From Sinorhizobium medicae (GTDB lineage Bacteria; Pseudomonadota; Alphaproteobacteria; Rhizobiales; Rhizobiaceae): a DNA stretch of 64,000 bases. Location of the stretch: assembly GCF_007827695.1 (NCBI RefSeq), contig NZ_VITA01000010.1, forward strand, positions 62,001-126,000. Reading direction: 5' to 3'. Below the pieces are notes generated by a model. It was not told the DNA's origin. It worked only from the letters and a program-made list of their open reading frames with translations, and did no database searches. Positions 25,806 through 34,730 of this stretch are shown piece after piece; the first letter of the stretch is position 1; the number at the start of each line of letters is the position of its first letter. The position numbers and the translations under genes were made by a program.

Positions 25806-26507
25806 ATGAGCACACTCGCAGTCCGCAAGAAGCTTTCTGATGAAGTCCGGTTGAAGCTGGAGGAGATGATCCGCGACGAGATCTATCCTCTCGATTCCAC
25901 CCTTCCCTCCGAGCGGGATCTGATGGAGCTGTTCGGCGTCGGGCGCCCCTCGATCCGCGAAGCGCTGTATGCGCTGGAGCGCATGGGGCTCGTGAAGATC
26001 AGCACCGGCGAGCGCGCCAAAGTCACGCGCCCGACGCCGGACCATTTCCTGACTTCGCTTGCGGGTGCTGCGCGCATGCTTCTCGGACGCCCGGAGGGTG
26101 TGGCGAACTTCGAACAGGCGCGCTTGTTTCTCGAGGAGGGCTGCGCGCGGCATCTGGCGGCGTATGCCACGGCGGAGCAGATTGCGGCGATCGACGCGGC
26201 GCTTGCTCGCAACGAGGCTGCGATCGGCAAGGCTCGCGCCTTTGCCGCAACCGACGTCGCCTTCCACCGCACGCTGACCCAGATGGTTTCGAACCCGATT
26301 TTCGTCGCGGTACACGACGCGTTTGTCGACTGGCTGATCGGCCAAAGGCCGCTGCCGACCAAACCGGAGATTTCGAACAGAGAGAGTTTCGACGAGCACG
26401 TGGCGATCGTGGAGGCGATCCGAGCACGCGATCCGGAGCATGCCGGACGTGTCATGCGTGAGCACCTGGAGAGTGCCGCGCGCAAATACAGGCAAACGAA
26501 CCCTTAG
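25806..26507 (+). CDS. nanR: NanR-like GntR/FCD transcriptional regulator
   Basis: A 233-residue FadR-subfamily regulator with a winged HTH (residues about 8-75, LPSERDLMELFGVGRPSIREAL) and a C-terminal FCD domain. It closely follows E. coli NanR through RKKLSDEV, GRPSIREAL, GERAKVTRP and the late DWLIGQRP segment. E. coli NanR is released from DNA by sialic acid. Downstream on the same strand come a SiaPQM-type TRAP importer and a NanA-like lyase. Its own promoter carries a GGTATAA/TTATACC inverted repeat. No ribosome site precedes the ATG, suggesting leaderless translation. Confidence 0.85.
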   Translation: MSTLAVRKKLSDEVRLKLEEMIRDEIYPLDSTLPSERDLMELFGVGRPSIREALYALERMGLVKISTGERAKVTRPTPDHFLTSLAGAARMLLGRPEGVANFEQARLFLEEGCARHLAAYATAEQIAAIDAALARNEAAIGKARAFAATDVAFHRTLTQMVSNPIFVAVHDAFVDWLIGQRPLPTKPEISNRESFDEHVAIVEAIRARDPEHAGRVMREHLESAARKYRQTNP

Positions 26508-26606
26508 AGCGCCGTGCCTGCGAATGGACGTGCGGCAGGCGCTTTAATCCATTTGAACCGACGCATCGTGCTTCGCGAAAATCGAAACCGATTTCGGGCC
26601 GATGCG
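26508..26606. repeat. Double-palindrome intergenic repeat
   Basis: Two successive imperfect hairpins. The first has GCGCC/TGCC against GGCAGGCGC arms. The second is nested, with CGCATCG/CGATGCG outside and CGAAAATCG/CGATTTCG inside. The layout resembles rhizobial palindromic intergenic units. It fills the gap between nanR and the siaP-like gene and could act as a partial terminator for nanR. Confidence 0.55.
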
Positions 26607-26633
26607 GGAGGCCTATAAAGGGAGGAGTAGTCG

Positions 26634-27605
26634 ATGAAAAAAGGATTGATTTCGCTCGCGCTTGCGGGGCTGCTCATGGCTTCGCAAGCCATGGCTCAAG
26701 AGGCGCGCACGCTGCGCCTGGGGATGCAAGGCACGGCCGGGGACCCGCAATTCGAGGGTGTCACCGAGGCCGCGCGCATCATCAAGGAAAAGTCCGGCGG
26801 TCGGCTGACGCTGGAAATCTTCCCCAATTCGCAACTCGGCACCTTTACCGAGATGATGGAGCAGGTGACACTCGGCGAACTCGACTTCACGCTCAATCCA
26901 TTCGGGGGCATGGATGCCTGGGTTCCCCGGGCCGTGTTGGCGAGTACTGCCTATGTCGTCGGCGACTTCGAGCATCTTCAAAAGATCATCGCCTCGGACT
27001 GGGGCAAGGGGATCGTCGACGAATTGCGAACCGAGCACAAGTGGCGCATGGTCGACTCCTGGTATTTCGGAACGCGGCACACGACGGCAAAGAAGCCCAT
27101 CGAAAAGCCTGCGGATTTCAACGGCATGAAGCTGCGCGTACCGAATTCCGCGCCGCTTCTGACCTGGGCGAAGGCAATGGGCGCGAGCCCGACCCCGGTC
27201 GCGTTCGCCGAAGTCTATCTGGCGCTCCAGACCAATCAGGTGGATGGTCAGGAAAACCCGCTGCCGATCATCGACTCGATGAAATTCACCGAGGTGCAGA
27301 CCCATGTTTCGTTGACCGGGCATCTGGTGCAGGACCAGGTCGTCCTCATGTCGGAGGATACGTGGAATGCGCTTGATCCCTCCGATCAGAAACTCGTCAT
27401 GGAGGCATTCGAGGCTGGCGGGGCCCTCAACGACAAGCTGGTTGCCAATAAGGAAACGAGTCTCGTCAGCGATTTTCGTGAGCGCGGAATCACCGTGGTC
27501 GAACCCGACAAGGCAGCTTTCCAGGAGGCGATGAAGCCCGTCTATGCCGATCTCGATGCGAGGTTCGGCGCGGGCACGGTACAGACGCTGCTCGATCTCC
27601 GATAA
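26634..27605 (+). CDS. siaP: DctP-type TRAP solute-binding protein, SiaP-like
   Basis: A 323-residue periplasmic receptor with a 21-residue signal peptide (cleavage after ASQAMA). Removing it places arginines at mature positions 127 (FGTRHT) and 147 (MKLRVP) and an asparagine at 187 (GQENPL). These are the same numbers as the residues that hold the carboxylate of sialic acid in H. influenzae SiaP. These three positions are widely shared in DctP proteins, so they show ligand-carboxylate binding more than sialic-acid specificity. The nearby NanR- and NanA-like genes make N-acetylneuraminate or a related nonulosonate the best guess. Start supported by an AAAGGGAGGAG ribosome site. Confidence 0.82.
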   Translation: MKKGLISLALAGLLMASQAMAQEARTLRLGMQGTAGDPQFEGVTEAARIIKEKSGGRLTLEIFPNSQLGTFTEMMEQVTLGELDFTLNPFGGMDAWVPRAVLASTAYVVGDFEHLQKIIASDWGKGIVDELRTEHKWRMVDSWYFGTRHTTAKKPIEKPADFNGMKLRVPNSAPLLTWAKAMGASPTPVAFAEVYLALQTNQVDGQENPLPIIDSMKFTEVQTHVSLTGHLVQDQVVLMSEDTWNALDPSDQKLVMEAFEAGGALNDKLVANKETSLVSDFRERGITVVEPDKAAFQEAMKPVYADLDARFGAGTVQTLLDLR

Positions 27606-27613
27606 ATAGCGAC

Positions 27614-27641
27614 GGCTACAGGTCGGGGCCGACCTGTAGCC
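27614..27641 (+). promoter_or_regulatory. Strong hairpin after siaP
   Basis: Two perfect 13-base arms, GGCTACAGGTCGG and CCGACCTGTAGCC, with two central bases, begin nine bases after the siaP stop and end 58 bp before the siaQ ATG. There is no T-run. It is probably a transcript-stabilising or attenuating structure that favours receptor over permease expression. Confidence 0.65.
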
Positions 27642-27698
27642 AGCCACCCCGCAGGCGCGGCTGGTCGCCACGCCTTCTCCATTCCAGGGAGTTCAACA

Positions 27699-28217
27699 AT
27701 GGCTGCTTCAAGCCGCCGGCGGAGCCTTGCCCACATCGAAGAGACATTGGCTGCGATCCTTCTGGTCTTCGCCTTCGTTGTGATTGCGCTGCAGATCGTC
27801 ACCCGCTTCGTCTTCCGTGATCCGATGTTCTGGACGGAGGAAGCTGCGCGTTATGCCTTCGTGTGGCTCGTGGCGCTCGGGGCCGCCGAGGGCGTCACCT
27901 CACGGACGCACATCACCATGGATATCGTGCCGCGTATGCTCCCGGAGCGCGTACAACTGCTTCTGCGGCTCGTTCTGGATCTCGTGGTGCTCGCCGCGCT
28001 GCTCGTCCTCGTTTACTACGGCATCTTCGGCGCCATGCGTGCCCACAAGGTCATGTCGATCGCCATCGGCGTGCCGGAATCGTGGCTTTACGGCGCCTTG
28101 CCAGTCTTCGGGCTGCTGGCTGCTATCCGGATACTGCTTGTCATGGCGCGGGATGTGCGGCTGCTATTCGACAGCGGCCGCCCGGCCGTCGATGCCCCAT
28201 CCGAAAGGTATCTCTGA
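27699..28217 (+). CDS. siaQ: TRAP transporter small permease (DctQ/SiaQ type)
   Basis: A 172-residue protein with four membrane segments and the DctQ-family pattern VTRFVFRDPMFWTEEAARYAFVWLVALGAA near residues 32-61. An AGGGAG ribosome site precedes the ATG. Its stop overlaps the large permease start (TGATG). It forms the membrane complex with the large subunit and receives substrate from the SiaP-like receptor. Confidence 0.9.
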   Translation: MAASSRRRSLAHIEETLAAILLVFAFVVIALQIVTRFVFRDPMFWTEEAARYAFVWLVALGAAEGVTSRTHITMDIVPRMLPERVQLLLRLVLDLVVLAALLVLVYYGIFGAMRAHKVMSIAIGVPESWLYGALPVFGLLAAIRILLVMARDVRLLFDSGRPAVDAPSERYL

Positions 28218-29497
28218 TGACGACGCTCTTTGGGGGCTGGTTTGCCCTTCTGGTCGCCGGTATGCCGGTCGGCTTTACGCTGATCGTGGCGGCGCTTGCC
28301 TATATGCTCTGGCAGGGAACGGGCCTGAACTTTGCCGGCCAGCGCATGATTGCCGGCCTCAACAGTTTTCCGCTGCTTGCCGTTCCCTTCTTCATTCTCA
28401 CCGCGCAATTGATGAATCTTTCGGGCGTGACCGAGCGCATATTCGCCTTCGCCAAGGCTCTGGTCGGGCATGTCAGGGGCGGGCTCGGCCATGTAAACAT
28501 CATGGCGAGCGTAATGTTCTCCGGCATGTCCGGTTCGGCAGTCGCCGATGCGGCGGGCCTCGGCCAGCTTGAGATCAAGGCGATGCGTGACGCCGGCTAT
28601 GACGAGCAGTTTTCCGGTTCGGTGACCGCCGCATCGGCGATCATAGGTCCGCTGATTCCACCCTCCATTCCCCTCGTGGTTTATGGGGTGATCGCCAATA
28701 CCTCGATAGGCGGCCTTTTCCTGGGCGGCATCGTGCCGGGCCTCCTCTGCGCAATCTCGCTGATGGTCATGGTTTATGTGATCGCCTGGCGCCGGAACTA
28801 CCCGACCGAAGAGCGCTCCAGCCTTCGCCGGATCTGGTCCACCTTCTGGCGTGCGCTGCTTCCGCTCATTACCCCGTTCATCATTATCGGCGGCATCTTT
28901 GCGGGGATATTCTCGCCGACCGAGGCCGCGGTGGTTGCAGCCAGCTATGCTCTCTTCCTCGGGGTCGTGGTCTACCGTGAAATTACCTTCGCCAAACTGG
29001 TGATTGTCTTGCGTGAGACCGTCAGCCATACGGCCGCCGTCGGCCTCCTCATCATGGGGGTGTCGCTGTTCGGCTATGTGATCGCACGGGAGCAGGTGCC
29101 TCAGCACGTCGCCGCGTTCTTCCTTGCGTATGCCGATGACCCGTTGACCTTTCTGATCCTGGTCAATCTCATGCTTCTCGCGCTCGGAACCTTCATAGAG
29201 GCGCTCGCCATCCTGCTTCTCATCGTGCCGGTACTGGTGCCGACCGCGCTTCAGTTCGGGGTGGATCCCGTCCATTTCGGTGTCATGGTCGTGTTCAACC
29301 TGATGATCGGCATTCTGACGCCGCCTATGGGTGTGGCGCTTTTCGTCGTGTCCAAGGTCGCCGATATTCCCTTCGGCCTGCTTGCACGCGGCATCCTGCC
29401 TCTGCTCGTTCCGCTCGTCCTCGTCCTGGTACTGATCACCCTGTTCCCCGCGCTCGTCACCTTCATACCCGACCAGATGCTCGGAGCTGCCCGATGA
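28217..29497 (+). CDS. siaM: TRAP transporter large permease (DctM/SiaM type)
   Basis: A 426-residue membrane protein with about 12 segments and DctM-family signatures: FPLLAVPFFILTAQLMN, ASVMFSGMSGSAVADAAGLGQLEIKAM and IGPLIPPSIPLVVYGV. It is the ion-coupled translocation subunit. The ATG at 28217 shares one base with the siaQ stop, and its own stop overlaps the next gene (ATGA). An in-frame extension further upstream is antisense-free but overlaps siaQ and is rejected. Confidence 0.9.
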   Translation: MTTLFGGWFALLVAGMPVGFTLIVAALAYMLWQGTGLNFAGQRMIAGLNSFPLLAVPFFILTAQLMNLSGVTERIFAFAKALVGHVRGGLGHVNIMASVMFSGMSGSAVADAAGLGQLEIKAMRDAGYDEQFSGSVTAASAIIGPLIPPSIPLVVYGVIANTSIGGLFLGGIVPGLLCAISLMVMVYVIAWRRNYPTEERSSLRRIWSTFWRALLPLITPFIIIGGIFAGIFSPTEAAVVAASYALFLGVVVYREITFAKLVIVLRETVSHTAAVGLLIMGVSLFGYVIAREQVPQHVAAFFLAYADDPLTFLILVNLMLLALGTFIEALAILLLIVPVLVPTALQFGVDPVHFGVMVVFNLMIGILTPPMGVALFVVSKVADIPFGLLARGILPLLVPLVLVLVLITLFPALVTFIPDQMLGAAR

Positions 29498-30429
29498 GCA
29501 TCTGCGCCAAACGGCCTGAAGGCATCTGGGGAGCGGTGCTCCTGCCGATCGACCGACGCGGGGAGATTGAATGGTCCGCCTTGCACGAGCAGCTATCCAC
29601 ACTTCATGAAAGCGGGCTCGAGGGCATATACACAAACGGCACCGCCGGCGAGTTCCACAGCCAGACCGAGCAGGAATTCGATCGGCTGAGCCAATTGGTC
29701 GCCGAGTTCTGCCGTCTCGTCGCTCTGCCCTTCCAGATCGGCGTTTCGCATTCGAATGCCCGAGTTGCGCGCGAACGGCTGGCCCGCATCGCGTCTCTGC
29801 GTCCCGACGCCGCTCAGGTCACTTTGCCCGACTGGTGGGCGCCGAGCTACGAAGAGGCGGAGGCCTTTCTGGCCGGAATGGCGGCAACGGCGCCCGAGGT
29901 TCCGCTGGTCCTCTATAATCCGCCCCATGCCAAGCGCCGGCTGAGCCACGGCGAGATCGCAAAGCTCAGGACTGCGATCCCTACGCTCATCGGCGCCAAG
30001 CTGCCGGGCGGTGATGAATTCTGGTACGAGGAACTTCGGCGCAAACTTCCGGACTTTTCCGTCTTTATTCCCGGGCATTTCATGGCCAGCGGCTGCCTCG
30101 CCGGCGGCCGGGGCTCCTATTCGAATGTCGCCTGTCTGAGCCCCGCCGGCGCTGTCGGCTGGTGGCGTCAGCTTCGCGAAGACCCGGCGGGCGCCCTGGC
30201 GTTCGAGTCGCGCGTCATCGCCTTCATGAACGAGCAGGTCCTGCCGCTTGCAGTACGCTATGGCCTGTCGAATGCCGCGCTCGACAAGGCGCTGGCTGCA
30301 GCCGGCCGCTGGTGTTCCATGGGGCCACACCTGCTCTGGCCCTACAGTTGCGCCCCCGAGGAAGCGGTTGCCGAGCTTGGCGGCGCCGCCCGCCGGCAAT
30401 TGCCCGAACTTTTTTCCATGAACCAGTGA
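29494..30429 (+). CDS. Dihydrodipicolinate synthase/NanA-superfamily aldolase, unassigned
   Basis: A 311-residue class I aldolase of the DapA/NAL superfamily with the Tyr141 motif (LYNPP) and the Schiff-base Lys169 (IGAKLPGG), plus a TNGTAGEF loop at 48-55 in place of GGSTGE. It is translationally coupled to siaM and lies 13 bp before nanA. The carboxylate-binding loop differs from true N-acetylneuraminate lyases, so it may act on another 2-keto-3-deoxy acid or as a lyase for a modified sialic acid. Its role beside nanA is unclear. Confidence 0.8.
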   Translation: MSICAKRPEGIWGAVLLPIDRRGEIEWSALHEQLSTLHESGLEGIYTNGTAGEFHSQTEQEFDRLSQLVAEFCRLVALPFQIGVSHSNARVARERLARIASLRPDAAQVTLPDWWAPSYEEAEAFLAGMAATAPEVPLVLYNPPHAKRRLSHGEIAKLRTAIPTLIGAKLPGGDEFWYEELRRKLPDFSVFIPGHFMASGCLAGGRGSYSNVACLSPAGAVGWWRQLREDPAGALAFESRVIAFMNEQVLPLAVRYGLSNAALDKALAAAGRWCSMGPHLLWPYSCAPEEAVAELGGAARRQLPELFSMNQ

Positions 30430-30442
30430 AAGCGACAAAACG

Positions 30443-31351
30443 ATGCAACTCGAAGGGATCTTTTCAGCCCTCCTCACCCCGTTCTCTGAAGACGAAGCCA
30501 TCGACCGGCAGGCCGTCGGAGCACTCGTCGATTTCCAGGTCGGCCTGGGCATAGATGGGGTCTATGTCGGCGGCAGCTCGGGCGAAGCGATGCTGCAGTC
30601 GCTCGACGAGCGGGCCGACTATCTTTCCGACGTCGCGGCCGCGGGCGCCGGCCGTCTGAAGCTGATCGCTCACATAGGCACGATCGCGACGAAAGATGCG
30701 CTCAGCCTATCGCAGCACGCGGCCAAATCCGGCTATCAGGCGATCTCGGCAATCCCGCCCTTCTATTACGATTTTTCCCGCCCCGAGGTCATGGCGCATT
30801 ACCGCGAGCTGGCAGACGCTTCCGCCTTGCCTCTCATCGTCTATAATTTCCCGGCCCGCACGAGCGGCTTCACTTTGCCCGAACTGGTCGAGCTTCTCTC
30901 GCATCCCAACATCATCGGAATCAAGCACACGTCGAGCGACATGTTCCAGCTCGAACGTCTCCGGAATGCTGCCCCTGATGCAATCGTCTATAACGGTTAC
31001 GACGAAATGTGCCTCGCCGGCTTCGCTATGGGCGCACAGGGCGCGATCGGCACAACCTATAACTTCATGGGCGATGTGTTTGTCTCGCTCAGGGCCTGTG
31101 CAGCGGCGGGGCGGATAGTGGAGGCGCGGCAGCTGCAGGCCATGGCGAACCGCGTGATCCAGGTGCTGATCAAGGTCGGTGTCATGCCGGGGTCGAAGGC
31201 GTTGCTCGGCATTATGGGCATTGCGTCCGGTCGATCGCGGCGCCCCTTCCGCAAGGTCGAAGAGGCGGATCTCGCAGCACTTCGCGAAGCCTTGGCGCCT
31301 GTCCTCGCCTGGCGTGAAAGCGGCAGGGCTGCGAGCGGGCTGACCGGCTGA
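30443..31351 (+). CDS. nanA: N-acetylneuraminate lyase-like aldolase
   Basis: A 302-residue DapA/NAL-superfamily enzyme that follows E. coli NanA closely: GIDGVYVGGSSGEAMLQSL (sugar carboxylate loop), PPFYYDF, Tyr134 in VYNFPA, Schiff-base Lys161 in IKHTSSDMFQLE, YNGYDE with Glu188 at the sugar-tail site, and GTTYNFMGD. NanA splits N-acetylneuraminate into N-acetylmannosamine and pyruvate. It lies at the end of the nanR-siaPQM cluster. No nanK, nanE, nagA or nagB appears in the window, so later steps must be encoded elsewhere or the true substrate is a different nonulosonate. Confidence 0.85.
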   Translation: MQLEGIFSALLTPFSEDEAIDRQAVGALVDFQVGLGIDGVYVGGSSGEAMLQSLDERADYLSDVAAAGAGRLKLIAHIGTIATKDALSLSQHAAKSGYQAISAIPPFYYDFSRPEVMAHYRELADASALPLIVYNFPARTSGFTLPELVELLSHPNIIGIKHTSSDMFQLERLRNAAPDAIVYNGYDEMCLAGFAMGAQGAIGTTYNFMGDVFVSLRACAAAGRIVEARQLQAMANRVIQVLIKVGVMPGSKALLGIMGIASGRSRRPFRKVEEADLAALREALAPVLAWRESGRAASGLTG

Positions 31352-31584
31352 TGTGAACTGTGCCACCCAAAGGCCGCAATCCATGTGCAGCATGGGTCAG
31401 TCCGTTCGCATCCTGCCTTCTTCGCATTCCTCTCACGGCCTTCGTACAGTTTTTCGTCAGCGGCAATCGGGAGCGCACGCGTCGATCTCCAGGATGGGCT
31501 CAGGCGACGTTCGGACACGGAGTTTTGAGTGGACGGGCGGGTTCGGTCCCATAAAGATGCGCGTGAAGACTGTCGAGGCTCGTG

Positions 31585-33516
31585 ATGGAACGCAAACTCG
31601 CAGCAATCGTAGCAGGCGACATCGTCGGCTATACCCGGCTGATGTCCGAGGACGAGTCCTCGACCTATTCCGCATTGCGGGAGGTTTTCAGCGCGCTGAT
31701 CACACCTGCGGTCGAGAAGCACGGCGGCCGAACATTCAAGACCACGGGCGATGGTTTTCTCGCGACGTTTCCGAGCGTCAACGAGGCCCTTGACGCCGCA
31801 ATCGAGATCCAGAACGGATTTGCGGATCGGCCCTTCGACATGCGCCTCGGCATCAATCTCGGTGACGTCATTGAAGTCGATGGCGACATGTTCGGCGACG
31901 GCGTGAATGTCGCGTCGCGGCTAGAAGCCATGGCCGAGCCCGGCGGCATTTTTGTGAGCGAAGCCGTGGTTCGCAGCGCTGACCGGAACCGAAGCAAGCT
32001 CTTCTACAGCATCGGGCGAAGGCAGGCGAAGAACATTCCCGAGCCGCTCGCCGTCTATGCCGTGCGGCTTGGGGCGGATGAGGAAAGCCCCAGCGGCTGG
32101 TTTGGACGGACGGCTCGCGGGCGCCGCGCCGCCTTGCCCTATGCTATCGGAGCCGCAGCATTTGTCCTTATCGCCGCTGCCACCCAGGCGCCTGCGGTGA
32201 GAGCGATCGGCGCGGACATGGTCGATAGCTTCGGACGTCTGACCGGTGCGGAGCTTGCCGATGCAAGGCCGACGGTCGCGGTTCTGCCGTTCGATGATAT
32301 GAGCGGCGGCGCCGATCAGGCCTATTTCGCCGATGGGCTTACGGAAGACATAATCGCCAATCTCGCGAGAAATCGCGAGCTTCAGGTGATCGCCCGCAAT
32401 TCCACCTTCGCCCTTCGCGGCCAGGCCGAGGACATTCGCCGGATCGGCGAAAGGCTTGGCGCCGGCTATGTGGTGGAAGGCAGTGCCCGGCGCGCCGGAG
32501 ACCAGCTCCGCGTCGTGGCGCAGTTGATCGATGCGCGCAGCGGTGCGCATCTGTGGTCGCGCAGTTACGACCGCCGGGTCGAGGACATTTTCTCGGTCCA
32601 GACCGAGCTGACGGCCGAGATCGTGTCGCATCTCGTTTCCTATGTGCGCGAGTCGGAAGTATCGAACGCGGCGGAACAGCCCACCGAGAACCTTCAAGCC
32701 TACGATCTCGTCCTGCAGGCGCGTAACCGTTACAAGCATGGTTCGAAAGACGCCGAGGCGCTGATCGCTTCTCGTGCGTTGCTTCATAGGGCACTCGAAC
32801 TCGATCCTGGCTATGCCGCAGCGCGCGCCAGTCTCGGAATGACCTACATCGTAGACTTCGTGCAGAACCTCACCGGCCGGGCGACCGTGACCGATGTGGA
32901 AACAGGGCTTAGCGAGTCGCGGCAGGCCGTCCGCCTCGATCCGAACCTCGCAGTCGGGTACCAGGTGCTCAGCTTCGGCCTCTCGGCCACCGGGGACTAT
33001 CCCGGCGCCATGCAGGCGGCACAACGCGCGGTCGAGCTCAATCCCAACGATCCGGACAGCCTCATGGCACTGGCCAAGGCGCAGGTCAGATTCGGCAGCT
33101 ATGACGAGGCTGTGCAAAACGCCGAGCGGGCCCGGCGGCTGCATCCGATGGCGCCGGAATACTATACCTATGTGTACGGCCAGGCGCTTTATGCTGCCGG
33201 CCGCCTCGATGAAGCCGATGAGGTCTTGCGCGAATGCCTGATCCGGGCGCCGCGCGAACCGGATTGCCTGCTGATCCAGACGGCCGTCCTGAGCCAGCGT
33301 GGAGACGCCCAGGGGGCGCAGCGCACCATGGCGCGGCTGACCGAAGCAGATCCCGAATTTTCCCTGGCCAGCGAGCGCGCCCTGCGCCGGTTCGGCGACA
33401 CCGCGCTCATGGAGCAATTCCTGTCGCAGCTTTCCGAGGCAAACGCTCCGGACGTTACCAGTGGCTTCGTTCAGCCGCCCCCTCAAGCACGCATTCAGAC
33501 GGCCAACAGTCTGTAA
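31585..33516 (+). CDS. Class III adenylate/guanylate cyclase with TPR repeats
   Basis: A 643-residue protein with an N-terminal class III cyclase domain (residues about 1-165). The two metal-binding aspartates are Asp12 (AGDIVGYTRLM) and Asp56 (TTGDGFLATF). Then come one membrane segment (about 180-205), a TolB-like N-domain (VAVLPFDDMSGG onwards, about 228-350) and several TPR units to the C-terminus. Sinorhizobia carry many such cyclases. cAMP production is the likely activity. The preceding GTG at 31582 is an alternative start, but ATG 31585 is better spaced from GAGG. No partner gene is obvious nearby. Confidence 0.9.
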   Translation: MERKLAAIVAGDIVGYTRLMSEDESSTYSALREVFSALITPAVEKHGGRTFKTTGDGFLATFPSVNEALDAAIEIQNGFADRPFDMRLGINLGDVIEVDGDMFGDGVNVASRLEAMAEPGGIFVSEAVVRSADRNRSKLFYSIGRRQAKNIPEPLAVYAVRLGADEESPSGWFGRTARGRRAALPYAIGAAAFVLIAAATQAPAVRAIGADMVDSFGRLTGAELADARPTVAVLPFDDMSGGADQAYFADGLTEDIIANLARNRELQVIARNSTFALRGQAEDIRRIGERLGAGYVVEGSARRAGDQLRVVAQLIDARSGAHLWSRSYDRRVEDIFSVQTELTAEIVSHLVSYVRESEVSNAAEQPTENLQAYDLVLQARNRYKHGSKDAEALIASRALLHRALELDPGYAAARASLGMTYIVDFVQNLTGRATVTDVETGLSESRQAVRLDPNLAVGYQVLSFGLSATGDYPGAMQAAQRAVELNPNDPDSLMALAKAQVRFGSYDEAVQNAERARRLHPMAPEYYTYVYGQALYAAGRLDEADEVLRECLIRAPREPDCLLIQTAVLSQRGDAQGAQRTMARLTEADPEFSLASERALRRFGDTALMEQFLSQLSEANAPDVTSGFVQPPPQARIQTANSL

Positions 33517-33554
33517 CACTTGCTCCGGCGTCCGCGTTTTTGCTGTCGCACGCG

Positions 33555-33716
33555 TCAGAACACCGCGAGATACCGCAGCAGCGACAATATGCCGATGATG
33601 ATCACGATCGCCTGAACGATCTGCTTGGTGCGCGCATCGAGGGAAAGGCGGTTGACGAGATAGAGAACCAGAATGACGACGAGGAAGGTGATCAGGATGC
33701 TGATCAATACCGACAT
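33555..33716 (-). CDS. Small two-segment membrane protein
   Basis: A 53-residue protein starting MSVLISILITFLVVILVLYLV, with two hydrophobic segments joined by a short polar turn (NRLSLDARTKQ). It looks like the Thivi_2564-type family of tiny membrane proteins. An AAAGGAC ribosome site supports ATG 33716 over the longer in-frame start. Isolated on the minus strand between two rightward genes. Function unknown. Confidence 0.65.
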   Translation of the reverse strand: MSVLISILITFLVVILVLYLVNRLSLDARTKQIVQAIVIIIGILSLLRYLAVF

Positions 33717-33879
33717 GTCTTTTGTCCTTTCGCGGAGGCGTTGTCTGCACTTCAACTATAGGAGGCAGGTCAAAAGACAAGTGGAAGGCGAAAAAAACGT
33801 AGCCTTGTCGTGGTCTTAGGACGGTTGCCTTTTTCCTCTCGTTGCCTATCGTAACCTCTGCAACCAGAGGGAGAGATGC

Positions 33880-34470
33880 ATGAGGGGCGCATCGGCGTTA
33901 ATATTCGGCGGTCTGTTGTTGACGGCACCGGTTTGTGCTGCGCAAACCATTCCCTGGAAAGATGTCAGCGGGTGGAGCGTCCTGATAGATCCTTCCACTG
34001 GCAATGGTTGTTTCATCTCGACGATGTATGAGGACGGCACCATCCTCCGCCTGGGCTTCAATTTCTTCCAAAGCCAGACGAAGATCTACCTGGCACTCGG
34101 AAACAGCGACTGGAAGTCTCTCGAGGTGGGCAAGGATTACCCGGTCCAAATCCAGTTCGACAGAAATCCCGTCTGGAACGCCACTGCCCAGGGGATCGAT
34201 TTTGGCGGCATCAACTTCCTGTCGGTTTCTACCACCGACACGAACTTCGCCGAGGAGTTCAGCCGGAAGCTAGGAATGCGCGCGACCTTCAACGGTCGCG
34301 AGGTAGCGGCCCTTGGCCTTAAGGGTTCGGCACGTGCAGTCACTGAAATGATCAATTGTCAGGAGTCAGTCAATGCTGCCGCCTCGGCACGCAGCACGCC
34401 CCAATCGCCCAAGGACCCATTCGAGGCCGCGCCGGACAAAAAGAGCGCCAACGACCCTTTCGAGCTTTAG
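33880..34470 (+). CDS. Secreted hypothetical protein
   Basis: A 196-residue protein with a signal peptide (about residues 1-20, cleavage after VCAA) and a predicted beta-rich domain (about 22-160) containing two cysteines. The C-terminal tail is low in order and carries two similar short motifs, KDPFEAAPD and NDPFEL. No family recognised with certainty. A GAGGGAGAG ribosome site precedes the ATG. It stands alone between small genes, so context gives no function. Confidence 0.75.
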   Translation: MRGASALIFGGLLLTAPVCAAQTIPWKDVSGWSVLIDPSTGNGCFISTMYEDGTILRLGFNFFQSQTKIYLALGNSDWKSLEVGKDYPVQIQFDRNPVWNATAQGIDFGGINFLSVSTTDTNFAEEFSRKLGMRATFNGREVAALGLKGSARAVTEMINCQESVNAAASARSTPQSPKDPFEAAPDKKSANDPFEL

Positions 34471-34730
34471 GTCGCGTATCGGGGGCATCTCTGTGTTCGT
34501 CACAGGATGAAGCAGCGCCGCGTCTGCGGCGCGAAGGGGTCTTTTCAGCCCAAGGACTTGCTCTGGCTCTGTGAAAAGCAGAGGGCGCTTCAGCATCCTT
34601 GAAACGGTTGGTGCGCCGTGACATGAATGCCTCCTCAGAAGAATGTCGCGGCCTCTGGATTTGCGCGACATCCGCACCAATATGATGTCAGATCATCAAC
34701 AAACCTGCTTTGATCGGAGGGTCAAAGGAA

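Noticed and set aside
31352-31581. A short gene or regulator between nanA and the cyclase gene
   Set aside because: Possible frames lack start signals and coding character; no clear hairpin or palindrome was found.
31921-33780. A 619-codon open frame opposite the adenylate cyclase gene
   Set aside because: It has no recognisable domain, lies antisense to a clear cyclase-TPR protein, and is explained by high GC and codon bias producing long mirror frames.
34471-34730. Small frames upstream of the 34731 gene
   Set aside because: Antisense or low-complexity frames without ribosome sites.
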